Source: Hevea brasiliensis (Eukaryota; Streptophyta; Magnoliopsida; Malpighiales; Euphorbiaceae). From it: a DNA stretch of 64,000 nt. This document shows positions 11,054 to 22,782 of the stretch, piece by piece. Below the pieces are notes generated by a model that saw only the letters and a list, made by a program, of their open reading frames with translations, was not told the origin of the DNA and did no database searches. The stretch covers positions 41,597,593-41,661,592 of the forward strand of contig NC_079501.1 of NCBI RefSeq assembly GCF_030052815.1, written 5' to 3'. Made by a program: the position numbers and the translations under genes. Each line of letters opens with the position of its first letter. The first letter of the stretch is position 1.

Positions 11054-11149
11054 CGATAGCTTTTCTCTTTATCACAGACAAGGGGAAAGATAAGGTAGCA
11101 GAGTGAGCTACTATAGTGGCAAAGAAGCACCTTTTGAGGACTTTTTACA

Positions 11150-11167
11150 GGTATAATATTTTATACC
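11150..11167 (+). other. Conserved LTR hairpin 2 (old copy)
   Basis: GGTATAA and TTATACC pair around TATT. The array and gag-pol LTRs have GGTATA-N5-TATACC at the equivalent place (23268-23284; 50357-50373). Confidence 0.6.
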
Positions 11168-11709
11168 CTTATAATTTCTTTTGATGTAAATATTTTTGTT
11201 CATATGTATCTATTGAACTAGTCGAGCAGTTGTACAGTAAAGTTTGTAATGATATTATTTTTGGTTTTTTTGTTTTGTAGATTGAGACTTTTTATATGTA
11301 AACTGAGTTAAAAATTAATGATGATGAGATTTATTGAAAATGTGTTGCATTGTGTTGATTGAAATGAGTTGGATTGTTGAGATTAATTGGAGTTGTGGTT
11401 GAAAACTTTACTGGAAGTGTTTTAACAAGTTTTTGAAGAACTATTTTCTCAAATTACAATCGGTACTCTGCCGAAATTTTTGTAAAATTTGCGAAAATGT
11501 CGAATAAATCAAAATTCAAACTTGTGACCTAAACTCCAATTAAAGACTTTTAATAGTGATTCAACTTCACTTTACATCTTAAAAATGAATTGAATTTAGT
11601 TTAAAATCCCTTGTAGTATATTTAATGAGTTATCGATAGGTGAAGTTCGGTAATTCGTTAAGTATACTACGGGATCATCTTATACCTTATAGAGGGGTAA
11701 GGTGTGACA

Positions 11710-12154
11710 TCTTTTATGTGAAATACATAGAAAGCACATTCATAACATGCCCAAAGAAGCTTTGACAAGCCATTCAAGATATAAGTCCACATAAAGAGAT
11801 ATTGGCAAGCCGCCAAAGGCAGAAGTCCATCATAAAGGCATTGATAAGCCACCAAAGGCACAAGTCTGCCATAAAGGCATTTGACAAGCCACTAAAGAAG
11901 GCATAAGTCTGCCAAGTAAAAAAGTGTCTGCCCAAGTAGCTTCATTATTCTTGGTATGCAGAGCCTGAGAATCCAAAGACTTAACCCTTGGGCTGCTAGA
12001 GGACTCAACAATGTCAACACCAATTTCTTTCAAATCACATTATAATCCTTTTGACATGTTAGCATAGGTTCAATTGTAAAACGCCACTTCATCATCCTTT
12101 TGTATCTTTGCACCTTCATCTGAGCTTACTGAAAAAGAGCTTTAACATGGCTAA
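11710..12154. other. Unclassified 445-bp spacer between two LTRs
   Basis: This lies between the end of one Tekay-type LTR and the start of another and matches no other part of the window. It holds a tandem repeat (11748-11912). On the minus strand from about 12115 to 11913 it has a coding-like stretch (EIGVDIVESSSSPRVKS, then ALHTKNNEATWADTF) broken by two stops upstream. It may be a relic of a host exon or of another element. I do not recognise the protein. Confidence 0.5.
11748..11912. repeat. Tandem repeat, about four units of 39 bp
   Basis: Each unit is built on GACAAGCCACCAAAGGCA followed by CAAGTCTGCCATAAAGGCAT, with substitutions and small indels. The first and last units are the most diverged. 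It reads through on the minus strand but shows no protein family signal. Confidence 0.65.
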
Positions 12155-12849
12155 TGTAACACCCTCATATTAAGTATTTCGTACATTCTACTGTTTCAAT
12201 GACTAAGGTCTGTCCAGACAGCTAGAATGTTTAGAACTATACTTAGATCACATAGAGAAACCATAAATAAAATTGATAAAGATCAAATGTAGTAGGAAGA
12301 AAATAAGTGAAATAAAGCATAAATGGGTTAAATGAGCCGAGGTCTCGGTAATGGGTGACTGACCCAAGAAGCGACTGCGAACTCAGTTGCTACCCTAAAT
12401 TCTTGTGAGACTCCATGATATCCTTGGGCAAGGGATAATTGTGAAACTATTGGGAATGTGAAAACCATAGAAAAGAAAATAGAACAAACTCAAATAAGTG
12501 AATCAGAACTCAAGGAGTTATCGAGCATCATTAAAAAGATGAATTAGACCCGACGATGGCATTTTGGTCAATTCACTCCTAGAGGTGACTTTTGACCTAA
12601 ATGTCCAATAAAATGTGTGAAATTAAATTATTGAAAAAGGGATTAAAAATGAAGAGAGTAGAGAAAGAAAAGAAAATGAAATGAAAATTTTCATTTTTAA
12701 TAGCTTTATAACATCACCATGAGGTAAACATGACATAATTAATAATTATAATTTAAATAATTAAAAATAGAGATTTATCTACCTAAAAATAAGACAAAAG
12801 ATTAAAAAATTAAATCAAATTAAATGATCTTCTTCCTCTAGAATAGCCA
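12155..12849 (+). repeat. 5' part of a second old Tekay-type LTR
   Basis: It starts TGTAACACCCTCATATTAAG and follows the same order of blocks as the first 650 bp of the LTR at 8200. It is cut at 12849 by the copia LTR starting at 12850. The remainder should lie beyond the right edge of the window. The five bases before the copia insert are AGCCA, the expected left target duplication. Confidence 0.78.
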
Positions 12850-14963
12850 TGTTAGTAGTATGCTGTAGAGCATATCATTTAATATGTATCTTGTACATAT
12901 TTTATTAATAAAAGGCAATTTCACTTTTCCGTTTACATTATGTATTTATGTGTAATAGAAAAGGTCCATTGATATTTTGTTAGAAATTCTATTCTTAAGT
13001 TGTTAAGAATATGAGTGACAGTATTTCTAGTACAAAGTATCATAAATTAGTTCACAATCAAGGATACTTCACACAGGACATGACTTATCTAGAAAGATTG
13101 TATTCATATTTGTTCCCAAGGTATTTATATAAGATATAAATATGATGGAATGGAGAGTCTCATGCCATATAACAAACATGATAGGCACTTTTACATGATA
13201 AGTAGGCCGAACCAATGACGCATATGACAAGCACATAGAGTTTACTCTTGTCAATGCATTGTCATATATCATATCAGTGTATATAACTTTTAGACCTGAA
13301 ATAACACAGTTATCTTGTATATAGGTAGTTTGAGTTTGATACTGCTTTCATACTTGTACTGTGTATGGGTATATGGGCATGTGTTGGCTCTTATTAGTTA
13401 TATATGGAGATAAGTGTTGATCAAGATGGAATCTGTTACCCTAAGTAAATAGGGATAAAATCCTATGTTCATTTAATTATTCTTGATGTTTCAAGTTCCT
13501 GGCCCGGACAGACAAATTTAGTCAGAAAAGAGTTTCTGATAAGAAAATCTAATTAATCAAGAACTGGAATTAAAAGAGAACGTAATATTCATAGTAAATG
13601 GGATTTGACATAAACCATCAATCCAGCTTTAATTGGGATTTTGTAATAGAGAGATTCTAGTGCATGGTAACATATAATTATAGGTTCATTCAAGGTATTC
13701 CTTGTTACTAATTAGGTGGCCATGGCACGCTATGCTATGTGTCAACCATGGTCAATGAGATGCTTAAAATGATTTAGAGAAATCATTTACGGTAAAAAAG
13801 AGTTCTGATGATATTAAGAGTTAATATCATATCTCATTGCTAATTAGTGATGAGCCTAGTGAGTCACACACATACACAAGGTAATCACCAAGTAAAATGT
13901 GATTTAATTGGTTAATTAAAGAGTTTAATTGATTAATTAAATAAGTTTGTTTTGCAATAAGATTGCAAAGTCCCTAGCATGGCTTGAAACCAAATCTAGG
14001 TTATTGGATGCATAGTATAAGTTAAATTTATATTTAATGTGTTTAAATATGAATTTATTTGTGAGAAATTAATTAATGGAGATTAATTAATTAATTTATA
14101 TTTGATATAAATTGATTAGAAGAGGGGAAATAATGATTTTGAGTTGAGAACTCAAAATTACAACATAAGGATAATTTGGTCATTTTACATGGTGACATGT
14201 GGCACCATGAGATGGTTACACATGGCATCATATAAGTTTGCCATTTATCTTTCTATCATACAAGTTGATCAAAGTCAAGATTAAGTCTAGCTTTGGCACT
14301 TGGCTTAATGTGATTAAGTCAATTAAAAATAAGATGCAATGTGGTGGTGACATGTGGCATAGGGTTTAAGTGATTACTTGACCTAATTATATAAAGAGAA
14401 GTTATAAGAAAAAAAATAGTCACATCCCCTTTCTCTCTTATGTGTGGCGGCTCACCTCTCTCCCACTCTTCTCTTCATCTTTTCTCATCAATTCAAAGAG
14501 AATCACTCCATTCCCTTTGAATTAAAATTGCTACAAATTGTTTCTAGTGTCCTATACACACATACAACCTCTCTAAAGGCAAAAACCCAATTTATAATTG
14601 GTTGGCAAAAGCTTGAGAAGCAAATTGGGGGCTGCCCATTGGTGATCTTGGTATGGACAAGCTAGAGGGACAACACTTGGGGTCCTAGGTGCTTTCTAAA
14701 GGTGCCAATTACGTCTATAGTGCATCAAAGAGGTTAGTGCTCTAACCCTTCTTTTAAACTAGGTTTTAAATGAATTAATTTGTTAATTCATAATCTTAAA
14801 TGGCAAACATAAATCTTAATACATATTAAAAGTGTTTAATATGCAATTAAGCATTGAAATTAATTAGGCACATAAGAGATGTGGCATGATGCATGTAACC
14901 ATAGAAGAAAAATTTTAAAATTCAATGCTCTAATGAACTAATCAACATGCTTCCGCTCTTACA
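12850..14963 (+). repeat. 5' LTR of Copia-3 (2,114 bp)
   Basis: It begins TGTTAGTAGTATGCTG and ends TTCCGCTCTTACA, followed two bases later by the primer site. It aligns along its length with 1099-3235. The TATA box is at 14388-14395. It contains no credible coding sequence. Confidence 0.9.
14388..14395 (+). promoter_or_regulatory. TATA box in the Copia-3 LTR
   Basis: TATATAAA at the same LTR position as in the other two copia copies, about 30 bp before the inferred RNA start. Confidence 0.6.
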
Positions 14964-14965
14964 AT

Positions 14966-14978
14966 TGGTATCAGAGCC
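14966..14978 (+). other. Primer binding site of Copia-3
   Basis: TGGTATCAGAGCC is the exact iMet tRNA complement, two bases after the LTR end. It confirms that 12850-14963 is a 5' LTR. Confidence 0.9.
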
Positions 14979-16236
14979 ACTATATTTGCCATTTAGATTG
15001 TTTATTGAGATTTAATTGTGTGATTGGATCAAATGTTGATTAAATCAAAGGTTGTTTGAGCTTCAAGATGTGGTGGCATAGAGGTAATAGTCCTCATGTG
15101 TGATGGCTCACATGGTTGTGCACACCAAGGGTGTGCATGGTTATGCGTTTGGGCTTTTGGACTTCTATATACAATTGTTGTATATCTTAAGGCCCGTAAT
15201 TAGGCCCATGATTAATTAAATTGTTTAATTAAGAATTTTAATCACACAATTAAATTTTGATTCAATTGTTTGAATGAGATTCAAATATGAATTTTTTAAT
15301 TTGTTTAAATGAGATTCAAATTTAAATTTTTTAGTTGAATATGAGATATTCAATTTAATTTTAATATGTATGTTTTATTTAATTGTTAAATGGCAATAAG
15401 CATGATGGATGATCATGGACAATAAAAGACCAAAGTGATTGTATTTATTTCTTTTATTTTTCTTTGGTTTCTGAAATAATTAATTTTATTTTTGGTGGCA
15501 TGTATTATAAGTGTTATAATAATTTGGGTAGTAATTTCATTTGTTTGAGGACTTTAAAGTCCATATTCTTTTAAATTCACCTAGGTATGCCAAGAATTAT
15601 AATGTAATTGGATTACAAGAAGATCAAGGAGGTCAAGAGCATTGGTGGGACCAGTGGGAGAAAATCAAGATCAAGTGTTGATTATGTACTCCTTCAGCAA
15701 CTCTTGTAAAATGAATGAATGAAATATACCTAGGAATGCCCTAATTTAATTCTCGGTGGCTCAAAATTAAATCCCTTAGAAAGCCCATGATCATACCATA
15801 TTTATTGTTTATCTATGTATGTATGAGATGTATGGGAATGTATGCAAGTATATGATATATGCATGCTAATTGGATAATGTGCAAAGTGAGACCATAATAG
15901 TAATTAGGTCGACCACTAAATCTTCCAAACAAATGATTAAGTAGGAAATGGTATAAGTAAAGTAATTATATCATAGGCCCTCCATTGAGGCAATTATTTT
16001 AAGAAATTTTAAATACTTGCATTTGATGCATTTAATTTAAGAGATTTTTCTAAGAATAATTGTTAAGCATCAGATGTTGTAAATATGTAAATAGTTGATG
16101 GCCAATAATGGATGTGCCTGAGGACATTAAAATTATTTGCATGTTTACTGGCTCAATGGGATCAACTTAACTAATGCAAGATAAATCAATAATGGATGTG
16201 CCTGAGATTTTGAGCATTAAGGGCTAGATAAATGTT
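14979..16236 (+). other. Leader of Copia-3, interrupted
   Basis: This non-coding leader is homologous to 5178-3409 on the minus strand. It keeps two copies of the motif complementary to CCTCAGGTAC (near 16118 and 16195). Relative to Copia-2 the sequence stops at GGGCTAGATAAATGTT, where the Athila/Tat-like element begins. ATGTT at 16232-16236 is the likely left target duplication. Confidence 0.75.
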
Positions 16237-17812
16237 TGCTGGTTTTACAACCACCGCAAGTGCACAAATCGCTAACAAGTAATAAAGTGATGAGTAAAGT
16301 ATCATTCCTATGAGGAATTTTTTATTAGTAAGTACCAATCTACATAGTAATTTTGACTGTTTAGGCTATCGGACAATGAAGAAATGAAAGTTGTCTATTT
16401 TAAACACTAAAATGATAAACTTAAAATAAAGTAATATATTTTGGAATAATTTTTAAATTAAGATTTCACACTTGAATCTTACTATGGATGTTATCTTGTT
16501 TATTTACTGGATTGAGAATCGTTTGCCTTGATGGAAATCTGTCCTAAGGTATCCTAAGTCCTCTCTCAAGGCACCTAGGGTGTATTCTAATTAACTAAAA
16601 CCCGACTTTCATGGCGATCAAATTAATTAAAATTCTTTAAGGTCTTTGACTAATTTTGAAATTTCACAAAGGTATCAACCTATGTCTAGGTTAGAATTCC
16701 TAGGTTCAAGATCTTGATTTTCTAATATTAATCTTCACCTTTCAGTCCTTCAATTAATATCTATAATCAATACTAAGTGGGTATCAGCACATCGCATGCA
16801 TTAAGATCACAAAAAATTAAATCAAGGAACAAATCTCAAATCCAATAAATAAAACTTAATGTTTATCAATAACAATGATTACATTACTCTCCTAATTCCA
16901 GAATATGAAAACTACTCACTCATGAGTTCAGCAAACATCATGATAAAAAGGTAAAGATAGTAAAAAGAAATCATATAGAAGAAATAAAACAATAAAAATC
17001 CATTTATAGAGATGGAATGAAGGAACCGAAGAGAGTTTGCAGCTTTGATCTCGTGAAACTTCAGCTAGAAAACTCCTCTTGGTGCTGACATTCTTCTCCT
17101 CAAGACGGCTGGGGAGAGTGCAGAATGCAAGTTTCTTTAAAACTCCTAAGAAGTGCTCTCAAAGGATCCTCTCTCTTTTTTGGATGTTTTTCTCTTTCTA
17201 TTTATAATAGCTGTTCTCGAGTTAGGTCATTTTGAGTCCCAAAAGCCTTAGGAGTCTAATTTGAATGTGTAAATAAGAGCGGGAATTCGGGTTTGAAAAC
17301 TGGTTGCCAAATGGTGCATGGCCCATGTGTCACTACATGGCCTCGGGCCGTGTAACTTACTAGAGTGAAATTGTGAAATCTTGCAATGGGAAGAGACTTA
17401 CACGGGTCTGCATTGGCTACATGGGCCTAGTTACACAGGTCGTGTACTTTTGTTCTCAGAAAGTTCTTCAAGCTTGTGCCCAACAGAGACTTACACGGGT
17501 CCCTGCAGATTACACGGGTCCAATTACATGACTCGTGTACTTTTGTTTCTCCATTAGCTCTCTGGCTTTCATTTGGCAGAAGGTTACATGGGTCTGTGGT
17601 TTTGCTTACACGGCCCATGTACTTTGTATCAGCTGAAATTCTGAGTCTTTTGACCTCTCTAAGCATATCTTTTGCACTCCTATACTCTAGGGCTTCACCC
17701 AAACACCTGAAATGATGCAGAAAACATGGAATTAAGGGCTTGACAATAGAAATTACAAAAACCAATGAAATCAACTACTATGCATGAGATTACTTACCTA
17801 AATGCTATGAAA
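16237..17812 (-). repeat. Athila/Tat-like LTR, outer part
   Basis: The plus-strand edge is TGCTGGTTTTACAACC. It is followed by CGCAAGTGCACAAATCGC and CAAGTAATAAAGTGATGAG, a phrase that I recall from plant Tat/Ogre/Athila LTRs. The 17290-17640 part carries about four imperfect modules with TTACACGGGTC and CGTGTACTTTTG motifs. Open frames in this stretch (for example 17427-17774) are frames through these modules, not genes. The right edge joins truncated Tekay-like LTR sequence. Confidence 0.65.
17290..17640. repeat. Imperfect TACACGGG/CGTGTA modules
   Basis: About four GC-richer modules spaced near 95 bp, each with TTACACGGGTC or similar followed by ACACGGCCCATGTACTTT or GGTCGTGTACTTTTG. The motifs are partly self-complementary (ACACGG with CCGTGT). 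Confidence 0.55.
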
Positions 17813-19767
17813 TAGCGATGGGTGACTGCACCGGGAAGTCACGGCGTGGACCGTTGACTAGCCCTGGACTGCGGGGAACCCTGGAAAACATTTTTAGGAC
17901 TTAAATAGACCCTTATTGAAGAATAAATCTCATTAGAAAGATCAAAGAAAAATTAATTAATTAGTACAAAGAAAAGTGAGAAATCGAAAAACAGACAAAA
18001 CCTGGTGTTACCGAAAAATCGGGAATGCAACCCGAACAGGGGCATTATGGTCATTTGACATCCCGAATTGTCTTTTGACCTAAATGTCCATTAAAAATAA
18101 ATAATATTACACTTAGAAAATAAAATGAAAAATTAATTTTGTGGTACCTAAAGTAAATAGCCAAAAGTAGAGTGAAAATGGTGTAAATAACACATTTAAC
18201 ATATTATATGATTAATTGAGTGAGTGGGCCACTAAAGGAATAAACTAAGAGCTAAATGGGGTAGGTGTACATCTATTATCCAACCTGAAACTTCATCTTC
18301 TCCCATTTCCCTTATCCATGCTGAAATGAAAAGGGTGAATCCTCCATTGCCGTTTGGCCTTCAAGCTTGAGCCACTCCTTTATTTCACCTCTAATCACTT
18401 AGATTGCTTCATTAAAGATTGTCTACACATCATAAGGAAGAGCTTGATACCAAAATCAAGAAGTTTAATCAAGGTTTAGTAAGTCCCAACCATAGGTAAG
18501 TTTACAATTTTGAATATTGCTTTGTTAAACTTTGTGTACATGTTATGGGTGTGTGCTTGGTGAAGAAAATTTTCAAGTTTGAGGAGTTATTGATATGTCC
18601 ATTTTGGACAGCCATGGAGTTATGTATTTGATGATTTATTTTATATATATTTGATGAGAAATTATGATGAATAGGGTGATTTAATGTCCTAGTAGTTAAA
18701 TTCCATGTATATGTGGTGATTGTACAATGGGGATTGAAGTTGACGAATTATGGACACTTTGGCATGGTGAAGCTTTGCGGCAGCCTTGGGACACTTTGAT
18801 AAATGTATGAGTTCATGAAGGCATTGGCAGAATATTGACATTGAGGATTGATGGATATGTATATAGATTGGTTCTGTAATTTGTATGTAAGAATGAGTAA
18901 TGTTTAGGTGTATATGTGATTATACTTAGACTTTGTAAATTTGAGTTTTAATTGGTGTATTGAGGATGTGTGTAATCTGCCCAAAGTGACTTTAAAGTGA
19001 AGTGGTATATGGTTTTGGTAATGTACCAAAACAGAATTGGTAAGGGAAGTGAACATATAGTAAGGTAAATGTGTTATTGATGTATGTTTAAGCAAGGTAA
19101 TTAAGGGCAGTATGCATTTTAGCCTATAACTTTAAATGTTTAACCTTAATTGGTATGAGACCAATTGGAGGTGAAACTAGGCACAAAATGTGCCAACTTT
19201 CATTGAGAAAGCATACCAAAATTCTGCTTGCAATGTGATATGAAAAATGACCAATTCGGATTGAGTACAATTGAGGCCTGAAAATTGACCAATTGGGTAG
19301 CAGTTAGTGTTTAGGCCATAACTCACTCAAAACAGGTCCAATTGACCTGAAATTTTAACCATGAATAGTTAAGACCCATACCTACAAGTCTTATGAAGAC
19401 ACCAAAGCCCAGAAATGACCAGAAGCAAGACAAATAGCTTGCACAAGTTCGGGTCCAAAAACTGGCCGAACCAAAGTTGACCAAATTGACCTAAAATTGA
19501 CCTAATTTGATGCCATTTGACCAGCGATAGTATAATGACCATAACTTGGTCTACTTAACTCAGAATGACCTAAAATTTTGCCCCGCGTTCCATAAGACAT
19601 AGATCTACAAGTTTGTAGTTTTAACCGAAACCCAAAAACCGAGGGAACTAGGTTGTCCGGCTAGGTCAAACTAGTATCCCGGAATCCAGCAAGTTGCATT
19701 AAAATGCACTAAACAAGGAAATGAGTTTGGTAAAACGTACCAACCCTAAAACCCTATCGAATGTGAC
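17813..19767 (+). repeat. 5' LTR of the gag-pol element, left portion
   Basis: It matches 55954-57902 of the 3' LTR, with only scattered differences seen by eye, for example a 6-base gap in the 3' copy near 57508. It starts inside the LTR at TAGCGATGGGTGAC, so the first 197 bp are deleted. It ends at 19767 with GTGAC, the target duplication of the array. A 64-codon antisense frame at 18904-19095 recurs in the 3' LTR but shows no family signal. Confidence 0.9.
19763..19767. other. Left target-site duplication GTGAC of the tandem array
   Basis: GTGAC directly precedes the first array LTR (TGTAACACCCC at 19768). The same five bases follow the last array LTR at 49418. The unoccupied site is at 57898-57902 in the 3' LTR. 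Confidence 0.93.
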
Positions 19768-22560
19768 TGTAACACCCCTAAGTTCGGTAGTGCGTTCTGC
19801 TGTTCCGGTGACCAGTGCTGTCCGGACAGCTAGGATGCCTAGAACCACACCTTGTTATGAGAGAGGAGACATAAATAATGAAATACAAAAAAAGAAAATA
19901 CAAGAAAAACAAAGGAAAAATCATAGCAAAGAAATGTAACCGAATAAGTGAGCTGGGAAACCTAGCGATGGTGATCAGACCGGAAGTCACTTGAGTGGAC
20001 CGTTGACTAGCCCTCGATCATGGGAACCCTGGAAAACATTTTTAAGACTTAAATAGACCCTTATTGAAGAATAAATATCATTAGAAAGATCAAAGAAAAA
20101 TTAAATAATTAGTACAAAGAAAAGTGAGAAATCGAAAAACAGACAAAATACGGTGTTACCGAAAAATTGGGAATGCCACCCGAACAGGGGCATTATGGTC
20201 ATTTGACATCCCGAATTGTCTTTTGACCTAAATTTCCATTAAAAATAAATAATATTACACTTAGAAAATGAAATGAAAAATTTGTTTAGTGGTACCTAAA
20301 ATAAATAGCCAAAAATGGAGTGGAAATGGTGTAAATAACACATTAAACTTATAATATGGTTAAATAATGTGAGTGGGCCACTAAAGGAATAAACTAAAGA
20401 CATAGTGGGGCAGGTGTACATCCATTATCCAAGGCAGAAACTTCATCTTCTCCATTGTACCAAAGTTGCCGTGAATGAAGGGAGAGGAAACTCCATGGAC
20501 ATTTTCATGCAAGCTTGATCCATCCCTCCATTTCAACTCCATTCACTTGGGTTCCTTCATGAAACTTTGTCTACTCATCACAAGGAAGAGTTTGATACTA
20601 AATTTGAGAAGTTTAAGCAAGGTTTAACAAGCTCCAAGCATAAGGTAAGTCCATAATTTTGAAGATAGCTTTGTTAAGTTTTGTGTGCATGTTATGGGTG
20701 TTGGTTTGTGAAGGAAAATTTTGAGTTTGAAGAGTTATTGTTGTTTTCATTTTGGACAGCCATGGAGTCACGTTTTTGATGAGATATTTATGCATATAAT
20801 TGATGAGAAATAATGTTGATCATGGTGATTTAATATCCTAGAGGATTATTTCACATATATATGGTGATTTATGCACTTGGATGGGAATTGGTAAATTGTA
20901 GGGCACTTTGATGTTGAAGAAGGTTTTCGCAGCTAGGGGACCCTTGAATAATTGTATGTATTGATGGAAGTATTGGCAGAATGTTGACATAGAAGAATTG
21001 ATGAATGTGTATGTAAATTAGTAGTGGAAATTATATGTAATGATTAGGTGTAATTATGTACATATATTGCTAAATTTGGACTTTGTGGTTTAGGGTTGTA
21101 ATTGATGTATTGAGAATGTTTGTATTCTGTCCAAATTGACCATAGTAAGAAGTGATAAATGAATATGGAATGGTATAACATCAGAATTGGGTATGGGGAT
21201 TTAAGGTAGAGCAAGTTAAATGTGTGTTTGAATTGGGGTTTGAAAGACACATAGAGGACAGTGTGCAAATAGACCTATAACTTTAAATGTGTAACCTCAA
21301 TTGGTCTGAGACCAATTGAGGTGAAACTAGGCACAAAATGTGCCAACTTTCATTGAGAGAACATACCAAAATTCTGCTTGCAAGGTGATGTGAAAAATGA
21401 CCAATTCGGATTAGGTACACTTGAGACCTAAAAACTGACCATTTGGGCAGCAGTGAGTGTTTAGGCCATAACTCACTCAAAACAGGTCCAATTGACCTGA
21501 AATTTTAACCATGAATAGTTAAGACCCATACCTACAAGTCTTATGAAGATACCAAAGCCCAGAAATGACCATAAGCAAGTCAAAAGCTTGCACAAGTTCG
21601 GGTCCAAAACTGGCCGAACCAGAGTTGACCAAATTGACCAAAAATTGACCTAAATTGATACCATTTGACCAGCAATAGTGTAATGACCATAACTTGGTCT
21701 ACTTAACTCGGATTGACCTAAAATTTTGCCGCGTGCAATAAGACATAGATCTACAAGTTTGTAGTTTTGACCAAGCCCGAAAACCGAGGGAACTATGCCG
21801 CCCGGCTAGGTCAAATCATTATCCCGTAATCCAGAAAGTTGCATTAAAATGCACTAAACAAGGAAACGAGTTTGGCAAAACGTACCAAACCTAAAACCCT
21901 ATCGAATGTGACATATTAACGACACTAAAAACTAATTTACCTAAAACGCAACGAGGGTCGGTATATTAGGTGATTAAGTGAATAATTGAGTTCAGTGCAT
22001 TATTTACTAAACACTATCGTTAGAGGCAAATTAAATTAGCATCAAACACTTCAAATTGTGTTTCTCGCTAACAAGGACTCAAAGAAAAGGGAAAGAAACA
22101 CTGAGTCAAAACCAGGAGACAAATATCAGAGGTTTGTGCACAACAACTATTTCTCTTGAATTTTCAATTGAAATAAATATTGACTATTTGTATATTATTG
22201 TTTTAAATTGTGTTTGTGCACAACAAATGTTTCTTTTGAATTATTTTCAATGGAAATAAATATTGACTATTTGCATATCATTGTTTTAAATTGTGGAAAT
22301 GTGTTTGGTGGACACTTATTGATTGAAAAACATTGTGAATGGTTTGAAATCGTGAAAAATTGTTTGAATGGTATTTGATGAATACTTATTGATTGAAAAG
22401 CATCAGAAATGGTTTTGTGGAAATTGAAGTGAATTACGAATTGTGTTGCCATTTTGTGAATGAAATTATAACTTTGGAAATTTATTGGATTCTTACGGAT
22501 CATTTGAATAAAATGTTTGGAATTGTTTTGACTCACAATTGGCATGACACTGATAATATG

Positions 22561-22681
22561 TTCCTCCTCCATTAATGGGGTGAGTGTGATTATTCCTCCC
22601 TCTTTGACTTATCAGTCTGGGGTGAGTATGATTATGTTCCTCCCTCTTTGACTTCCCACCGAGGTGAGTATGTATGAGTAC
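22561..22681 (+). repeat. 44-bp repeats in array LTR 1
   Basis: Two clear copies (from 22593 and 22637) and one partial copy (from 22561) of a unit with TTCCTCCCTCTTTGACTT and GGTGAGTATG. They end just before the 12-bp palindrome. The same block is present in all six array LTRs. The first few dozen bases include the near-palindrome CCATTAATGG. Confidence 0.7.
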
Positions 22682-22685
22682 TCAT
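22674..22685. promoter_or_regulatory. Palindrome ATGAGTACTCAT in array LTR 1
   Basis: A perfect 12-bp palindrome followed by TAGATAGCTAGC. Equivalent copies occur in every array LTR and in the host and old LTRs. Confidence 0.5.
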
Positions 22686-22782
22686 TAGATAGCTAGCTTC
22701 CTCGCTCATTGATTTCTATTATTGGGGTGAGTATGTCTTGTCGTGGTTTACAACACTGCATATATGTAAAAATTGTGTCATG

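Larger units (their letters stand above)
6345..11709 (+). mobile_element. Decayed Tekay-like Ty3/gypsy element, 3' half
   Basis: This remnant runs from the RNase H domain through integrase and chromodomain to the polypurine tract and a complete 3' LTR. Gag, protease and RT are absent because the sequence starts at the junction with Copia-2. Its proteins align closely with the better preserved copy at 53900-55700. Many stop codons show it is the older of the two. Confidence 0.88.
8200..11709 (+). repeat. 3' LTR of the old Tekay-like element (3,510 bp)
   Basis: The LTR starts TGTAATACCCC and ends GGGGTAAGGTGTGACA. Its last 100 bp closely match the ends of the LTRs at 23797, 28918, 50891 and 59389. 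It contains a (CT)n/T15 tract at 8914-8948, the palindrome ATGAGTACTCAT at 10754 followed by TAGCTAGCTAGCTA, a perfect 7-bp hairpin at 11037-11053 and another at 11150-11167. No primer site follows, so this is a 3' LTR. Confidence 0.87.
12850..16236 (+). mobile_element. Ty1/copia element, 5' part, plus strand (Copia-3)
   Basis: A complete 5' LTR, primer site and leader of the same family as Copia-1 and Copia-2. It is interrupted at 16236, before gag, by a large minus-strand element. The rest would lie right of the window. Confidence 0.87.

Noticed and set aside
17427..17774. 115-codon minus-strand frame in the Athila/Tat-like LTR, with an overlapping plus frame.
   Set aside because: Both frames run through the TACACGGG modules, which are open by composition. 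No domain is recognisable.
21044..21268. A 74-codon minus-strand frame repeated unchanged in all six array LTRs.
   Set aside because: It is identical because the LTR copies are recent duplicates. The host LTRs at 18904-19095 and 57045-57236 have a different protein in that region. There is no family motif and no sign of coding constraint.
22056..22259. A 60-70-codon plus-strand frame (with FSLTRTQRKGKETLSQ) in each array LTR.
   Set aside because: Its start and first residues shift between copies through small indels, and it runs over a duplicated non-coding segment. It is chance open sequence in the LTR.
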